Shown here in pieces: positions 1-10,923 of a stretch of DNA of 64,000 nucleotides. The notes beneath the pieces were generated by a model, which had not been told where the DNA came from, ran no database searches, and saw only the letters and a program-made list of their open reading frames with translations. Position numbers and translations under genes: made by a program. The DNA lies in NCBI GenBank assembly GCA_016748015.1, contig JAAOMT010000269.1, forward strand, positions 29,592-93,591, read 5' to 3'. This DNA is from Geosiphon pyriformis (lineage: Eukaryota > Glomeromycota > Glomeromycetes > Archaeosporales > Geosiphonaceae). The first letter of the stretch is position 1; each line of letters begins with the position of its first letter.

Positions 1-255
1 GATTCATTGGCTATTGGAGCTCCAGAATATAAATCGGGGGAAGACTTTTGTAGCGCTGCAGGAGATATATGGATGGTTGGAAATCTTTTCAAACATGCTA
101 TAATTTACGACCATATTTCACTTTCTTCATCCGCTCAACAGTTTAGGGAAAAATTGATGAACAAAAATTCTAATAGTCGACCGACTGCAAATAATGCTCT
201 AAAAGATGAATGGTTTAATTTGCCAGAGGAGCAATTATCTATAATGCAAGCTTAG
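1..255 (+). CDS. Protein kinase, C-terminal end (5' part outside window)
   Basis: The frame is open from base 1 to the TAG at 253-255. It reads through an APE-like motif (GAPEY, subdomain VIII), then GDIWMVG, matching the DxWxxG of subdomain IX, and ends with a subdomain XI pattern (LMNKNSNSRPTANNAL). This is the C-terminal lobe of a Ser/Thr or tyrosine-kinase-like domain, ending about 15 residues after the kinase fold. Catalytic loop and ATP site lie upstream of the window. The frame is undamaged here, but whether the whole gene is functional cannot be judged. Glomeromycete genomes carry large expansions of such kinases, so substrate and pathway cannot be inferred. Confidence 0.75.
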   Translation, partial: DSLAIGAPEYKSGEDFCSAAGDIWMVGNLFKHAIIYDHISLSSSAQQFREKLMNKNSNSRPTANNALKDEWFNLPEEQLSIMQA

Positions 256-849
256 ATTTTTAAATGTACTGATGTACAATTATGTTATACAAGTTTTATT
301 ATTTGCTTAAATCAATCTTAATTTTTAAATTTGTCTTTGTTTTTTTATATTTTCGGAATTAAAAAAGTATTTTATTTTTTTAGCTGTTAATGACTGTATT
401 TTTTATTTCAGATTTTTTAAATAATACATTATTTGTTGTATAAAAAATATGTGATGCTTATTTTAATTTGTAATAATATTTAAGTTTAAAATATTAATAT
501 TAACAATTTTATAAAAAAACAAAATTTGATTATGTTTTGTTTGTATGTAACCAGTTATTTAAATTAGTTAATATTATATATTTTGGTTAATTTATTATAT
601 ATATTACTAAAAAAAAATTTATATTATTAATTAAACTTAAATAATTAAAAATTGCAATTTTTTTCTTTAATTTAATATTATTAAACTTGTTATTTTTGGT
701 ATAATCAAATTTATAAAATAAATTATGTTTACTTTAAAAACTTTTTTTTGTATATAATATTATTTAAATAGAAAAATAACAAAATAACAAAATTAATTAA
801 TTTTTTATTTTTATGTTTAATAAGTACAGTCTAATCACTATTTAATATA
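256..849. other. AT-rich intergenic DNA, no gene seen
   Basis: This stretch is almost entirely A/T with homopolymer runs. No coding frame, RNA gene or repeat unit could be supported. It separates the kinase end from the 3' end of the LINE relic. Confidence 0.6.
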
Positions 850-1979
850 CAAAAACAAACTAAGTAAATCTAATTAAATATAATTCATATGTTTACTATA
901 TGTAATTAGTTACTTGAACCAATTAAAACAATACTATGTACTTATATAAATCTCTATACTATTAATAAAACTTAAGAAAAATAAACAAACTTTGTACAAT
1001 TTAAAATTAACAGTAAAAGACTTAATAATATCAAGCAAATAAACAACTTTAATTAGCAAAACACTAAACAAATTTCAAAACCAACAGTTATTATATTTAT
1101 ATTATCAATCAGGTTACTTTTTTTTATATTTGCTCTAAACTTTAATCTAAACAACTATAACTTACTACAATACTTTTTGACCAATAATAAACAAAATCAA
1201 CTACTACTAAAACAGTTTTCTTTTTATTACCAAAAATTACTATTTTATTGAGCAAAAGAATCCTTATTATTTCAGCCAAAAAATTGTTTACTGGGCTAAC
1301 ACAAAGTTTAACTAAAAACTGCATAGATTCAAAAAAACCCATCTCAAAATTTACAAATCCAAAAACCTATGTTTAAACAAATGTCCAAGAATACTAAAAG
1401 TATTAAAAAATACAACCAATAAAACTAACTTTTCTTCAGCCTAAACATGTTTAAAAGGCTTTAAATTATACAGAAATGGGTGATACAGAGCTTTATTAAG
1501 AAAGTCTCTTGGCAAATTAGCCTTTAACTTAAGACTTTTCTTGATTATAGTATCCTATTTATAACATATATTGAGTAAAACAAAACTAAACTGTGACCAA
1601 TAGCCAATAATATGCTACAAAACAGCTAATATCAAATATGAGAACTGCTTATTTGTAATGCCTTTTTTAACATTATATTGGAGAAAAACCTAACATTAGA
1701 GTAAGTTTTGGCCAAACTAAGCTTGAACAGACTATTAGTTAACAAAAAAAATTTCAAATATTTATATAGCTTCTTACTTTTGGCAATTGAGATTGGCGAA
1801 TCACTGATTTTCAAAACAGCATGTTTGACTTTGTAATTAATAAAAATAGCCATGGTTTTATTATTGTTAATTGAAATATTATTTATCAAAAAAAATTTAC
1901 TGGCAATGTCCAATATATACTATGTAGATATCTGACCATTCCTAATTTAGATGATATTGTTGATGAAAGTTCTAGACAC
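850..1979 (-). mobile_element. LINE copy 1, 3' part (end of RT and downstream region)
   Basis: On the minus strand this continues the reverse transcriptase that stops at 11906 on the other side of the LTR element. From 1979 downward it reads the FVDDT-type catalytic motif, here FINNI with both aspartates changed to asparagine, then ISINNNKTMAIFIN and ISIAKSKKLYKYL, which match the region after the catalytic box in Rhizophagus LINEs. Further down (about 1340-1150) is a piece with VSPVNNFLAEIIRILL. The rest is shortened, and the 3' boundary near 850 is approximate, judged from similarity to the end of LINE copy 2 near 29,100. Many stops are present, so the copy is dead. Confidence 0.75.
1976..1979. 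repeat. Target site duplication ACAC (left copy)
   Basis: ACAC lies directly before TGTTACT of the left LTR and recurs at 11906-11909 after the right LTR. Removing the element and one copy restores the LINE reading frame, which independently supports this boundary. Confidence 0.85.
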
Positions 1980-2961
1980 TGTTACTGAAGATTTTTGGTC
2001 TCTTTTTTTGAATGTTATTAATGTCTGTTTGTTGTAAATTCACGTTTTCTAGAAGTAGTTAAACCTCCAATAACTGAATTTATCTTCAAATTATCTCCTA
2101 TAATTTAAACTGCTGGGCTTATAAGTGGAATAGCCAATTTCTTGCCAGTTGCTTTATGTAGTTACATTGTAGTAAACGTCAACTCTTTCCCAGGAATTGC
2201 TCGTCTAGAAGCTCACTAAAAATGTGTAGTTACTTTGCTGTGAAAGTCAACTCTTCTACAGGAATCTTGTCTGTAGGCTACCCTAATAATTATGATAAGA
2301 AAAGAAAAAAAAATAAAAGAAATGTAAAAGAAATAGAATTTTATTAAGGAAAACGTTTTTTATTCAAGTCTGGAATCACTAACAGTTTATTGAAATTGGT
2401 AGCTAATCAATTTCAAAACGTTAGTTGTGTTGAGGGAATTTCAAGTATAATAATTTGAGGATTTGGTTTTCGAATTTTTAATTTTTATTTAATTTTGTAA
2501 AAGGTGATTTGTTTCAATTAAGATATCTAAAGTAAGATACTATGTTAAGATACCATGAGAAGATATGGGAAGGATACATTTTCTTGAAAAGAAAAGCTCT
2601 TCTTTTATACAACTTGTTGTAGTACTAATCTTTGAACTTGCACTTTTCTCTTTGCTACAATTTGGGTGAATTAAAGATACATTTCAGCAAATTTACAAGT
2701 TATTTCACTGAACTATTGATTATTTCGGCAAATTTTCATTAAAATCGGCGAATTTTGATTATGTTAAATGGTTTAGGGTATTGTGTAATTTGATCATCTT
2801 AATTTTTAGAGTACAAATCGAATTATTGATTGAGTAATAATATTTGATAATTTGATTAAATAATAAGTGATAATCGAAATAATAATAATGTATGTTAACT
2901 AATAATAGGAATTATAAGAGTAATTTCATGCTAATTAATAGCTAAAATTCTACTGGTAACA
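1980..2961 (-). repeat. 3' LTR of the gypsy element (982 bp)
   Basis: It aligns end to end with 10924-11905, with the same length and the termini TGTTA...TAACA. In roughly the first 100 bases every difference between the two copies that I could see is a transition. The stop codon of the extra ORF (2942-2944) falls inside this LTR. Confidence 0.93.
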
Positions 2962-3646
2962 TAATCTCCTCCTCAAAACTGAGCTCCATCAAAGTCCAAG
3001 CACTATCTGTAATGTTAAGATAGTGGTCCAAAATAATTGAAGTGATCTGGCCTAAGAATTGTTGAAATTTCAGTTCTGTGAGCTTTCCAATGTATTGAAT
3101 CTTCATTGGATGGAGTATTGAATTTTGTAGAATGTTTTCACAAGTGTTAAATAAATCATAGAGTCTAAATGCTGTTCTAAGTTTGTAGTAAGTGTTTGTT
3201 AATCCAGCTGTTATCTTAAATTCATTGTAAATTTGTTTTTGTATAGTCTCAGGAGTAATGTTGATTGCTTTAAGTTCTAGTTTTCATTCATAAAGTGTTT
3301 TTCCAATATGAAAATATCTATATATAAGGGTATGTTCATTGTTCTGTTCATTGAAGAATAGTAGAAGTTTTTGTTGCATTGTGGCATTTGGTGAAATGTC
3401 AATAGGGGCAATTAAAAGGTTTTCTTTTAGTGCTTGCTTCAAAAGTTCTGGTAACCTATTTTCAAAGTGATCTCTTGTTTATTTTCTATAAGGAATGTTC
3501 TGAGAATTATTTACTATTGGGGCTGTAGTTTCTTTCTGGATGTAATTAATTTAATCTCCATTAATTGTTATAGATAAGTCAAGAAGTGTTTTCAAAGCTA
3601 ACATTAATTTTTGGGATATTTGTTGAATATTTCGGGGAATAATCAT
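2942..3646 (-). pseudogene. Extra ORF downstream of pol, function unknown
   Basis: An ATG at 3646 opens a frame of 234 codons ending with TAG at 2944-2942, inside the 3' LTR. There is no frameshift over 705 bases, but three in-frame stops interrupt it, each explicable by a single transition. The protein is rich in Leu, Ile, Lys and Asn and looks helical, with segments such as ITAGLTNTYYKLRTAFRLYD and a closing LSFEEEIM. No membrane segment or signal peptide typical of an envelope protein is evident. It lies about 170 bp after the pol stop, the place where envelope-like genes sit in some gypsy elements. I do not recognise the family and assign no function. Confidence 0.7.
2962..2974 (-). other. 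Polypurine tract of the gypsy element
   Basis: Read on the minus strand, GAGGAGGAGATTA directly precedes the 3' LTR (plus strand 2962-2974). A purine run next to the 3' LTR is the plus-strand primer site of LTR elements. It also codes the end of the extra ORF. Confidence 0.75.
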
Positions 3647-6600
3647 AATAAAAATGACTAATTAATAACAAAGTTTGAAAAAAATAAAGAAAATTATTTT
3701 TGGGTATAGGGTTTTAATTTGTTTTTGGGTTTAAATGTTTCTTTGTAATTATTTACTATTTTTGATTTATGTTTTGTGAGTTATATAAAAATTATTGTAG
3801 AATTATGTTGAATTAAGTGTTCAAGTTTGGCTGTTGTTTTATTATAATTATTGGTTCTAAATTTCGGGGAATATCTTTAGGATTAACTAAAGGGAAATGT
3901 GTACCAATTTGTGGAATTAATGGTTCAGAATTGTTTCTGGAATGATAGTGTTTCAATTTATCTTCATGTGCAACTTTTGCTAGTACTTTGTCATTGAGTC
4001 TTAACTTGTATAATCCATTGCCTAGAATTTTGTGAATATAAAATAGTCCATCCCATTTGTTTTCAAATTTTCTATTCCATTGTTTTTCAGCCTTAGTTCT
4101 GTGTAAGAAAACTTTATTTCCAACTTTAAATTCATTGGTTATGGGTGGTAATTTGTTGTCATGTCTTTCTTTTTGTTAAGCTTGGGAATGTTCAATATGA
4201 GTTGCTGTTATCCTTCTTTTTCTTTCCAGTGTATTAAGAAGAGTGTAGGCCCTTCTTTGGAGTGTTTCTTGAAAGTTTTTTTCATTAATTGGTTGCACTG
4301 AATATGTTTCTACTGTGAAATTAATTGGTAATGTTGCTGTTCTTCCATAAGTCAAGTCAAATAGTGTGTGTTTTATAGTATCTTTTTTTAGTGTTTTGTA
4401 TGCTAGTAACACTGATGGAATAAAGATATCTCATTCCTGCTCAAAATTTGTTGAGACTTTGGCTAAAGACTTACATAATGTTCTGTTAAAACGTTCTACA
4501 AGTCCATTTGTTTGAGAGTAGTAAGGTGATAATAGAGATCTTTTGACATTAAATTGTTTACAAATTTCTTGTATTAAGTTGTTCACAAAATGTGTTTCTT
4601 GATCAGATAAAAGTTCAATTGGGCATTCATGTCTACAAATAATGTCTTCATAGATAAAATTTGCTACTGATTTTGCATCTGTTTTTTGGATGGCTCTAGC
4701 TTCAGGCCATTTGGTAAAATAATCTACTACAACTGCAATATAATAATTTCCTTGAGTTGTGATAGGTAATGGTCCGACTAAATCAATTCCAACTCTGTCA
4801 AAAGATTGTTTAATTTTGATTGGATTTAAAGGTTTTGTGGGGCAAGTTCTTCCTTTTTTTTGACAACTATTACAAGATTCTACATATTGTCAAATGTCTT
4901 TTTGCATGTGAGGCCAAAAATAATGTTCAAGTGTTCTTTGAATTGTTCCATCTCTTCCCAAATGTGCTGAAGAAAGATCTGTGTACATGTTATATAGAAT
5001 TGTTTTTTTTTTCATTTTTTTGTATTAATCTGAGTGGTTGGTTTGGGTTTTTGCAATTTTTGAAATAGATTTTGTTGTGGTGTATGAAATATTGTTTTGA
5101 TTGATATTGTAAACAATGTTTTTCACTTGGAGACTAATTTTCTGGCATGGTAAGAGTCTCCAAATAGTTTTTAAAATTGTTGTAATTTCTAAGATCTATT
5201 GTTGTTTTATTGTTTTGCTGGTAGTAATATGTTGTAGTAGGGTTGTTGGTGGTGTTAATCTTGTCTTATTCTTGAGAGACTATTAATATTGGTGTGTAGT
5301 TTTCCTGGTTTGTGGTGTACAATGTATCTGTAGTCTGCTAGGAAATTATTTTATCGAGACTGTTTGGCACTTTGTTTAGTTTTCTTTTTATTGAGCTATT
5401 TGAGGCCAATATTGTCAGTTATAATGTCAAATTTTTTTCTATTCTTTAGGTATTGTTGAAAGTTTTTGAAAGCTCAGATGACTGCAGCTGCTTCTAATTC
5501 AGTTGAGCCATATTTGAGTTCTGTTGGTTTGAGTGTTTTACTAGCATAAGCAATGACTTGTTCCTGGCCATTTTTATCTAATTGTGATAAAATAGCACTA
5601 AATGCTATGTGTGAAGCATTAGTGGCTAGTTAGAACCATTTGTTGAAGTCTGGATAAGCAAGAACTGGAGCTGTTGTCAATTTTGTTTTGAGAGTTTCAA
5701 AAGCATTTTGTTGTTCTTCCGTCCATTTGTATAATACATTTTTGTTGGTAAGATAATTAAGTGGTTTGGCAATTTCTGAAAATCTTTTAATGAATTTTCA
5801 ATAATAGGAGACTAATCCTATAAATTCTTGTAGTTTTGTGGTATTTTTGGGAGTTTGAAAGTTTTTGACAATACTAATTGTTCCAGGATTTGGTTTGACT
5901 TCATTTTTGCTAACTATATGTCCAAGAAAGATTAAGCTTGTTTTTCCAAAGTAATATTTCTCAATGTTCAACTTTAATCCTGCTTTTCATAATTGTTGAA
6001 AAACTTCTTGCAGATGAATAAGGTGGGCTTCAAAGCTTGGTGAGTATACATCAGTGTCATCAAGATAGACAACCACTGATTGCCACAAGAACCCTTTATA
6101 TACAACATTCATGAGTTGTTGGAATGTTGCAGGTGCATTGCAGAGTCTGAAAAGCATAACATTGAACTCATAGTTTCCTTCTTGAGTGGTAAATGCTGTT
6201 TTGGGTCTATCTTTTGGGTCTATTTTGACTTGTCAGTATCTACTTTCCAAGTCTAAAGTTGAAAAGAACTTGGCTTTTCCTAGAGCATCTAGCATGTCAT
6301 CAATTCTTAGAAGAGGATAGGCATCTCTAATTGTAATACTATTTAATTGTTTATAATCAATACAGAATCTGATTTTTCCGTTTTTCTTTTTAACTAAAAC
6401 TACTGGTAAGGCCCAAGAACTTCTTAATGATTGAATCAATCCGTTGTTGAGCATTCTTTGGACCTCTTCTTTAATGAATTGGTGGTTGGCAGGTGGCACT
6501 CGATAAGCTTGTTGTCTTTTTGGTAGAGCATTTCCTGTGTAGATCTGATGTTGAACAATATCAGTTTTTCCAAAGTTATTGTTGTCTTTTGCAAAGATAT

Positions 6601-7094
6601 TTGCAAATTTAGCTATTAGCTGTTTCAATTGTCTTTGTTGTTAGAGTTCTAAGAGACCCATATTGATTCGAAAGAGTTTTTTTTCCAAAAAATTGTAGTT
6701 TTCAGTGGTAAGAATGATGTTTGGATTTGGAAGTAGAGTATGTCTTATAATTTCAATGAAATTAAAGACAATTTAAGGGTTTTCATTTTGGAAAATATTG
6801 CTGTGTATGATTCCAATTTCTAATTTATTTAATAAACCAATAGAGTAATTGTTGGGGTTGTAGAATGTAACTTGAAATTTTTTTATTCCTTTAGGAATAT
6901 AAACGTTTGGAATTAAGATTTCATGCTTCAAACAGATTTGTTCATTAGATTCAAAGATTTGTTGGGTAGTGGTGGGTTTTGAGCAAGTGTAAATTTCGTG
7001 ATGTTCTCCAAAAGGTGAAATGATAATTGGTTGAGGAAGTTAAAAAATCTGGTTGGATTTATTCTGTGTATTAAGAGCTATGTTTACTGGCACT

Positions 7095-7500
7095 GTAAAT
7101 CGTCCAGTTGAACCAAAATCTTGAGTTTTTTTTTCACTTTTTCCCAATTGTTCTCTGTTCTTAACTGATTGTAAACCTGAAATGTTGATTAGGAGTAGGT
7201 AAATTGCTTGGGCAATTTTTTTAGCATGTTCAATCTTGAATGGTTTGTCTGTTTTATTCTGCAACATGATAGTAATGTCTTCAGTATATCCTGCATCTAT
7301 AATTCTTTCTTTGACATTAATTTCTTTGCTTGCCAATAATAATCTGGATGCAATTTGAACCATTGCTCCAGGTAGAATTTCAAGAGCAATTTTGAGATTG
7401 ATTTTTGTCAAGGACTTTAGTTGAAGAACCAAAGTATCTTTTTCTGGATATCTTAGATCATATCCAGCATCAATTTTGTGTGTTTTTTCTGGTCTGATTC
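7095..7500 (-). pseudogene. dUTPase domain within gypsy pol
   Basis: All five motifs of trimeric dUTPases can be read in order in one open frame: motif 1 DAGYDLRYPEK, motif 2 PGAMVQIASRLLLA (family pattern PGxxxxIxxRSxLA), motif 3 ERIIDAGYTEDI (IDxxYxGxI), motif 4 KKIAQAIYLL (DRIAQLI) and motif 5 DFGSTGR (GFGSTG). The catalytic Asp of motif 1 and the Tyr of motif 3 are kept. The family hydrolyses dUTP to dUMP, which limits uracil incorporation during DNA synthesis. In this element it lies between the cysteine cluster and RT. The frame is clean from about 7670 to 7040, unlike flanking parts, but the whole polyprotein is broken. Confidence 0.88.
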
Positions 7501-8017
7501 CTTGGTCATGATTGTTGAAATATTTAAGTTGTAAAAGTGGTTGCTTTTCAAGAAAATAGATGGGGGTGGCTAGTAGTTTTTTTACTAATTTAGATACTCC
7601 AAATTCGATTTCATTTTCATCATTCTCATCTGGCAGAGGAATGCTAAGAGCATAGTATTCTGAACACTATTTATTATCACAAGACATGATGCATTCTTCA
7701 TACAATTAAATGTTCATTTACTCTAATCGTTGAATTTGAACTTCTTGGGTTGGATAAGTGTGATTTGCAATTTGGTGGTAGGTTTCTACTTCATCTTTAT
7801 AATCAAATCCAGCTAATTTTATGGTATACTCAATGTATTTAGCTTCTTTCATTTGGCGGACATCTTTTTGTGTGGCTCTATTGATTAATGCTATTGCTAA
7901 GTCAAAAATTATTTCAGCATTATGAGGGTAGTGGTAGAGTTTATTGAAAGCACTGTTGTATGTTGCATCAAATAGTGTTCCTCTTCTGACTTTTTCCGAA
8001 ATTGATAGAGCATATTG

Positions 8018-8251
8018 ACAGGTTTGATCACATACTTTTCCTTTTATTGCAACATTAATCCAGTTATATTTTTCTGGTAGTATAGCTCCACATGTAAAAC
8101 AAAGTGTTTTGTCCCATTTCTCACTTCTTTTGGAATATCCAAATCGTTTTCTATGGCATGCTTTGCAAAAGTAGCAGGTATGAGTTTTATATTCCTCTTC
8201 TGGAGAAATATATGCTCCTATTGATAAAAGTTTCTTGTTGCAATCTTTGCA
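8018..8251 (-). pseudogene. Nine-cysteine, zinc-binding-like domain between protease and dUTPase
   Basis: In the open segment 8404-7718, cysteines occur at residues 52, 55, 77, 80, 83, 102, 105, 125 and 129, spaced CxxC, CxxCxxC, CxxC, CxxxC. Paired CxxC spacings suggest coordination of two zinc ions. It is separate from the Gag zinc knuckle and from the HHCC motif of integrase. I do not know a named domain with this spacing in pol. The frame holds from Met 8404 to the stop at 7718. Confidence 0.65.
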
Positions 8252-10176
8252 TTTGAGTGGAATATAAGGTGGTTGTTTCCATAGTTCTGGTATAGAATAT
8301 CTAACTTTTTTCCATTCTCTTAATTCTTCAAAAATCTCCTGTTCTGTTTTTTCAGCCCAATTAGATGTTGATCTAAGAGCCATGTAGGTTTCAGTAAGTG
8401 GCATTTCTTTCTCTTTTTCAAATTCAAATATTGAGGCTTTTTCTGATTATTTGTTAAAAGTACCACAAGTAGCAGGTACTATAGTGTATTGTCCTTGATA
8501 TGAGATTTTTAGTTCCTAAGTTTCCCAATCTAAGTTTGCATTGGCCTTAAAAAGCCAATCATTTCCAACCAAAGCTTGGTATTGGGGTGCATCCATAATT
8601 AGAACTTTGACTGGAATAGTGATTCCATCAATGGTGAATGGAAAATTGTTGATTTCTTCTACTGGTGTCTTTTTTATACTATCTGCTGTAACAATTATAG
8701 TTTGGGCTGGTCTGTCAACAGTTCTTTGAAGCTGTTGCATTAACTGGTAGGTGATAATACTTCCAGCTGATCTACTGTTTAGGATTAATTAAATGGGCTT
8801 TCCTTTTACAGTAGCTTCAGTATACATAGCAGTGATAGCTTTTTGCTCATTGATTGCTGTATTGCTAAGCAAAAATGGTGATTTATTTGCTTCAAATTCG
8901 AATGGAAAAATATCTGAGAGGTTGGCATTTTGAGCAATTTGGGCTGGTGAAATGGTGTTATTGGAAGGATTTGATCTTGGTGCTACAACTTTATCTTCAG
9001 AAAGTACAGTTTATTGAAAATTCGATCCTTCAGACATTGTAAGATAGCTGGGTTGAGTGTGATAATGATTTGGTCTTTGTGAACCAGAATTTTGGGGAAC
9101 CAACTGGTTATTTGGGTTGATTTTGTTGTTGTTGTTCTGAAATTAATTTTGAGATGTGAATTGGTTATGTTGAACCAATCTTCTGGCTGGTACTTGATAT
9201 TGTTGAGTGGGTGGTATTTGATATTGCTGAATTGGTAAAGGTTGTTGATATTGTTGCTGAATTGGTTGTGGAGCTGGTTGATAGTAACTGTTTTGATATT
9301 GTGGTCTTGGTGAATAATAGGTTGGTGGTGGAGGTTGATAATAAGATTGTTGTGGTGAAGAGTAATGTTGATTACTCCTGTTCTGTTGGTCTCTTTGCAA
9401 TTTTCTGCAATCTCATTTCCAATGTCCTGGAATTTCACAATAATGACAATTTTGAGATTGGTTGTTGGATGGTGATCCAAAATTGTTTTGATTGCATCAT
9501 TGTGGTGGTTGATATCTTTGTGGTTGCTGCTGTTGTTGTTGTTGATTTGTAAAGTAGCTTTCAATCTTCTTTGTGAGTTGGTCTATCTTCTTTTCAACTG
9601 TTGAGCTGGTTTTTCCAATAGCTAGGTTGACAAGTTTGGTGTGGTTTGCTTCTTCTATAGCCATTTCATAGTTCTTTGTATGTCTAATAGCAGTTGCTAA
9701 GTCTGCTGGTGCATGTGGGCGAACTTTTTTAATGAGTTTGTCTTTTAATCCAGCTATGAATTGATTCAGAATCTGGGCATCAGAATAGTAATCATTGGTT
9801 TTCAATTGTTGAATTCATCAAAGAAGTTAGTTAAATCTCCTAAGATAAGTCATAATAGTCTCAGATGTTTCTTGTTTAATATTGCAAAAGCAATTGTGAA
9901 GAGTGATAGAAATGTTGTTGTCAGTAAATTGTTGTAGGAAAGCATTTTTGAATGCTTGCCAAGTTCCAAAGAGTTCTTCTAAATTTTCAAATCATTCTTC
10001 TGCAGTTCTTTAGAGAAAGTATAGAATTGCTTTGAGCATTCTTGCTGCATTCCAACTGTTTGCATCTCCTGCTTTTTGAATCTTGTTAAGCCATTCTTGA
10101 AAACTAGTATCATTATCTTCACCAGTAAATTTTAGAATCTTTGCAATATAAGCAGTTGCCATTTCTTCTTCATTTT

Positions 10177-10896
10177 CTATAGTTTTTCTTGTTCTGATTC
10201 AGTTTCTTCACTTTCTAGACTCTCTAAATAATTACTTTTGTTTTCCTGTAAGTAATCAATGATATTGGCACTTGTTGATATTGGTTCTTGCTGTTGAGTA
10301 GGATTTCTAGGTGACTGAAAATCTTCTGGTCTGGAGAAACAGTTAAGTAGTAAACTTGGTGTTTGTGGTTGAACAAGTAAAATTGGAAATGGTGTAATAG
10401 AAAGTGGTAATTTGACACTGGTTCCTTGTTCTGGTGTTTGCAAGTGTTTGACAGTTGTTTTTTGTAGTATTGGAGTGTTTGGAGTGGTTTTTGAGTATTG
10501 CTTCAATTTTTGTTTGCCTTTGTTGTTTGTTTCTGTCTCTGATTCAAAGTCAATAGAGTATTAAGACTGTACTGGGTATTTTTCTTCACAATACTCAATA
10601 ATGTTAAAATTAAGTTTTTGGAAGTAGGTAGCAAGTGTTTCACTATTTAGGTCTTCTGTTCCCAATCGTGAATAGTGTACTAAATTATTGTAGAGGTTGT
10701 TTCTAACTTCTGAAATGTTGTAGTTTCCAAAAAGATAATTGTTGATGTGGTTTTCAATGTATTGGTATACTGATTTCTTGACAACTTTAATTCCGTCTGG
10801 GATGTTGAATCTTTGCTTGCAGTGGGTGTAAATAGACTGGTAATACTCTAAAATTGTTGTGTCTGGTGTGGTTGTCACTTTGAATGTGTTGTTGCT
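10177..10896 (-). pseudogene. Leader ORF (ORF0) upstream of Gag
   Basis: A frame distinct from Gag runs from just after the primer binding site to TAG at about 10179, about 15 bases before the Gag ATG, with one internal TAA near 10561. No ATG is visible at its start, and GTG at 10878 opens the readable part. It has an N-terminal helical domain (SVYQYIENHINNYL, SEVRNNLYNNLVHYS) and a Pro/Gln/Thr-rich second half ending in an acidic tail. The N-terminal domain is clearly related to the coding remnant of the non-autonomous element at 35137. Function is unknown; its position suggests a leader fused to or co-translated with Gag. Confidence 0.65.
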
Positions 10897-10907
10897 GTAT
10901 TATTTCT

Positions 10908-10921
10908 GTGGGAGAGCACCA
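10908..10921 (-). other. Primer binding site of the gypsy element
   Basis: Two bases after the 5' LTR, the minus strand reads TGGTGCTCTCCCAC, starting with TGG as expected for pairing with a tRNA CCA end. The second LTR element has TGGTGCTTTCTGTGAG at the same spacing. I could not name the tRNA with confidence. Confidence 0.7.
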
Positions 10922-10923
10922 AA

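Larger units (their letters stand above)
3813..10162 (-). pseudogene. Gag-Pol polyprotein with embedded dUTPase, broken
   Basis: The ATG at 10162 opens Gag; Gag, protease, dUTPase and RT share one frame. Capsid-like sequence runs to about 9450, followed by a CCHC knuckle at 9407-9448 with an in-frame TGA inside it, then a Gln/Pro/Tyr-rich linker. The protease active site near 8770 reads LNSRSAGS where LDSGSAGS is expected. A nine-Cys cluster (8018-8251) and a dUTPase domain (7095-7500) follow. RT has the YLDD box at 6056-6067. RNase H (about 5380-5660) has LATNAS instead of a D at its first acid. Integrase (about 3813-5050) keeps its DDE residues in GIDLVGP, SDQETHF and GLVERFNRT. Integrase is in another frame, so at least one indel lies between 5400 and 4412. 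Many stops are present. Confidence 0.9.

Noticed and set aside
9211-9552. Plus-strand Val/Ile-rich open frame of 113 codons
   Set aside because: It is antisense to the Gln/Pro/Tyr-rich Gag linker and knuckle and has no motif.
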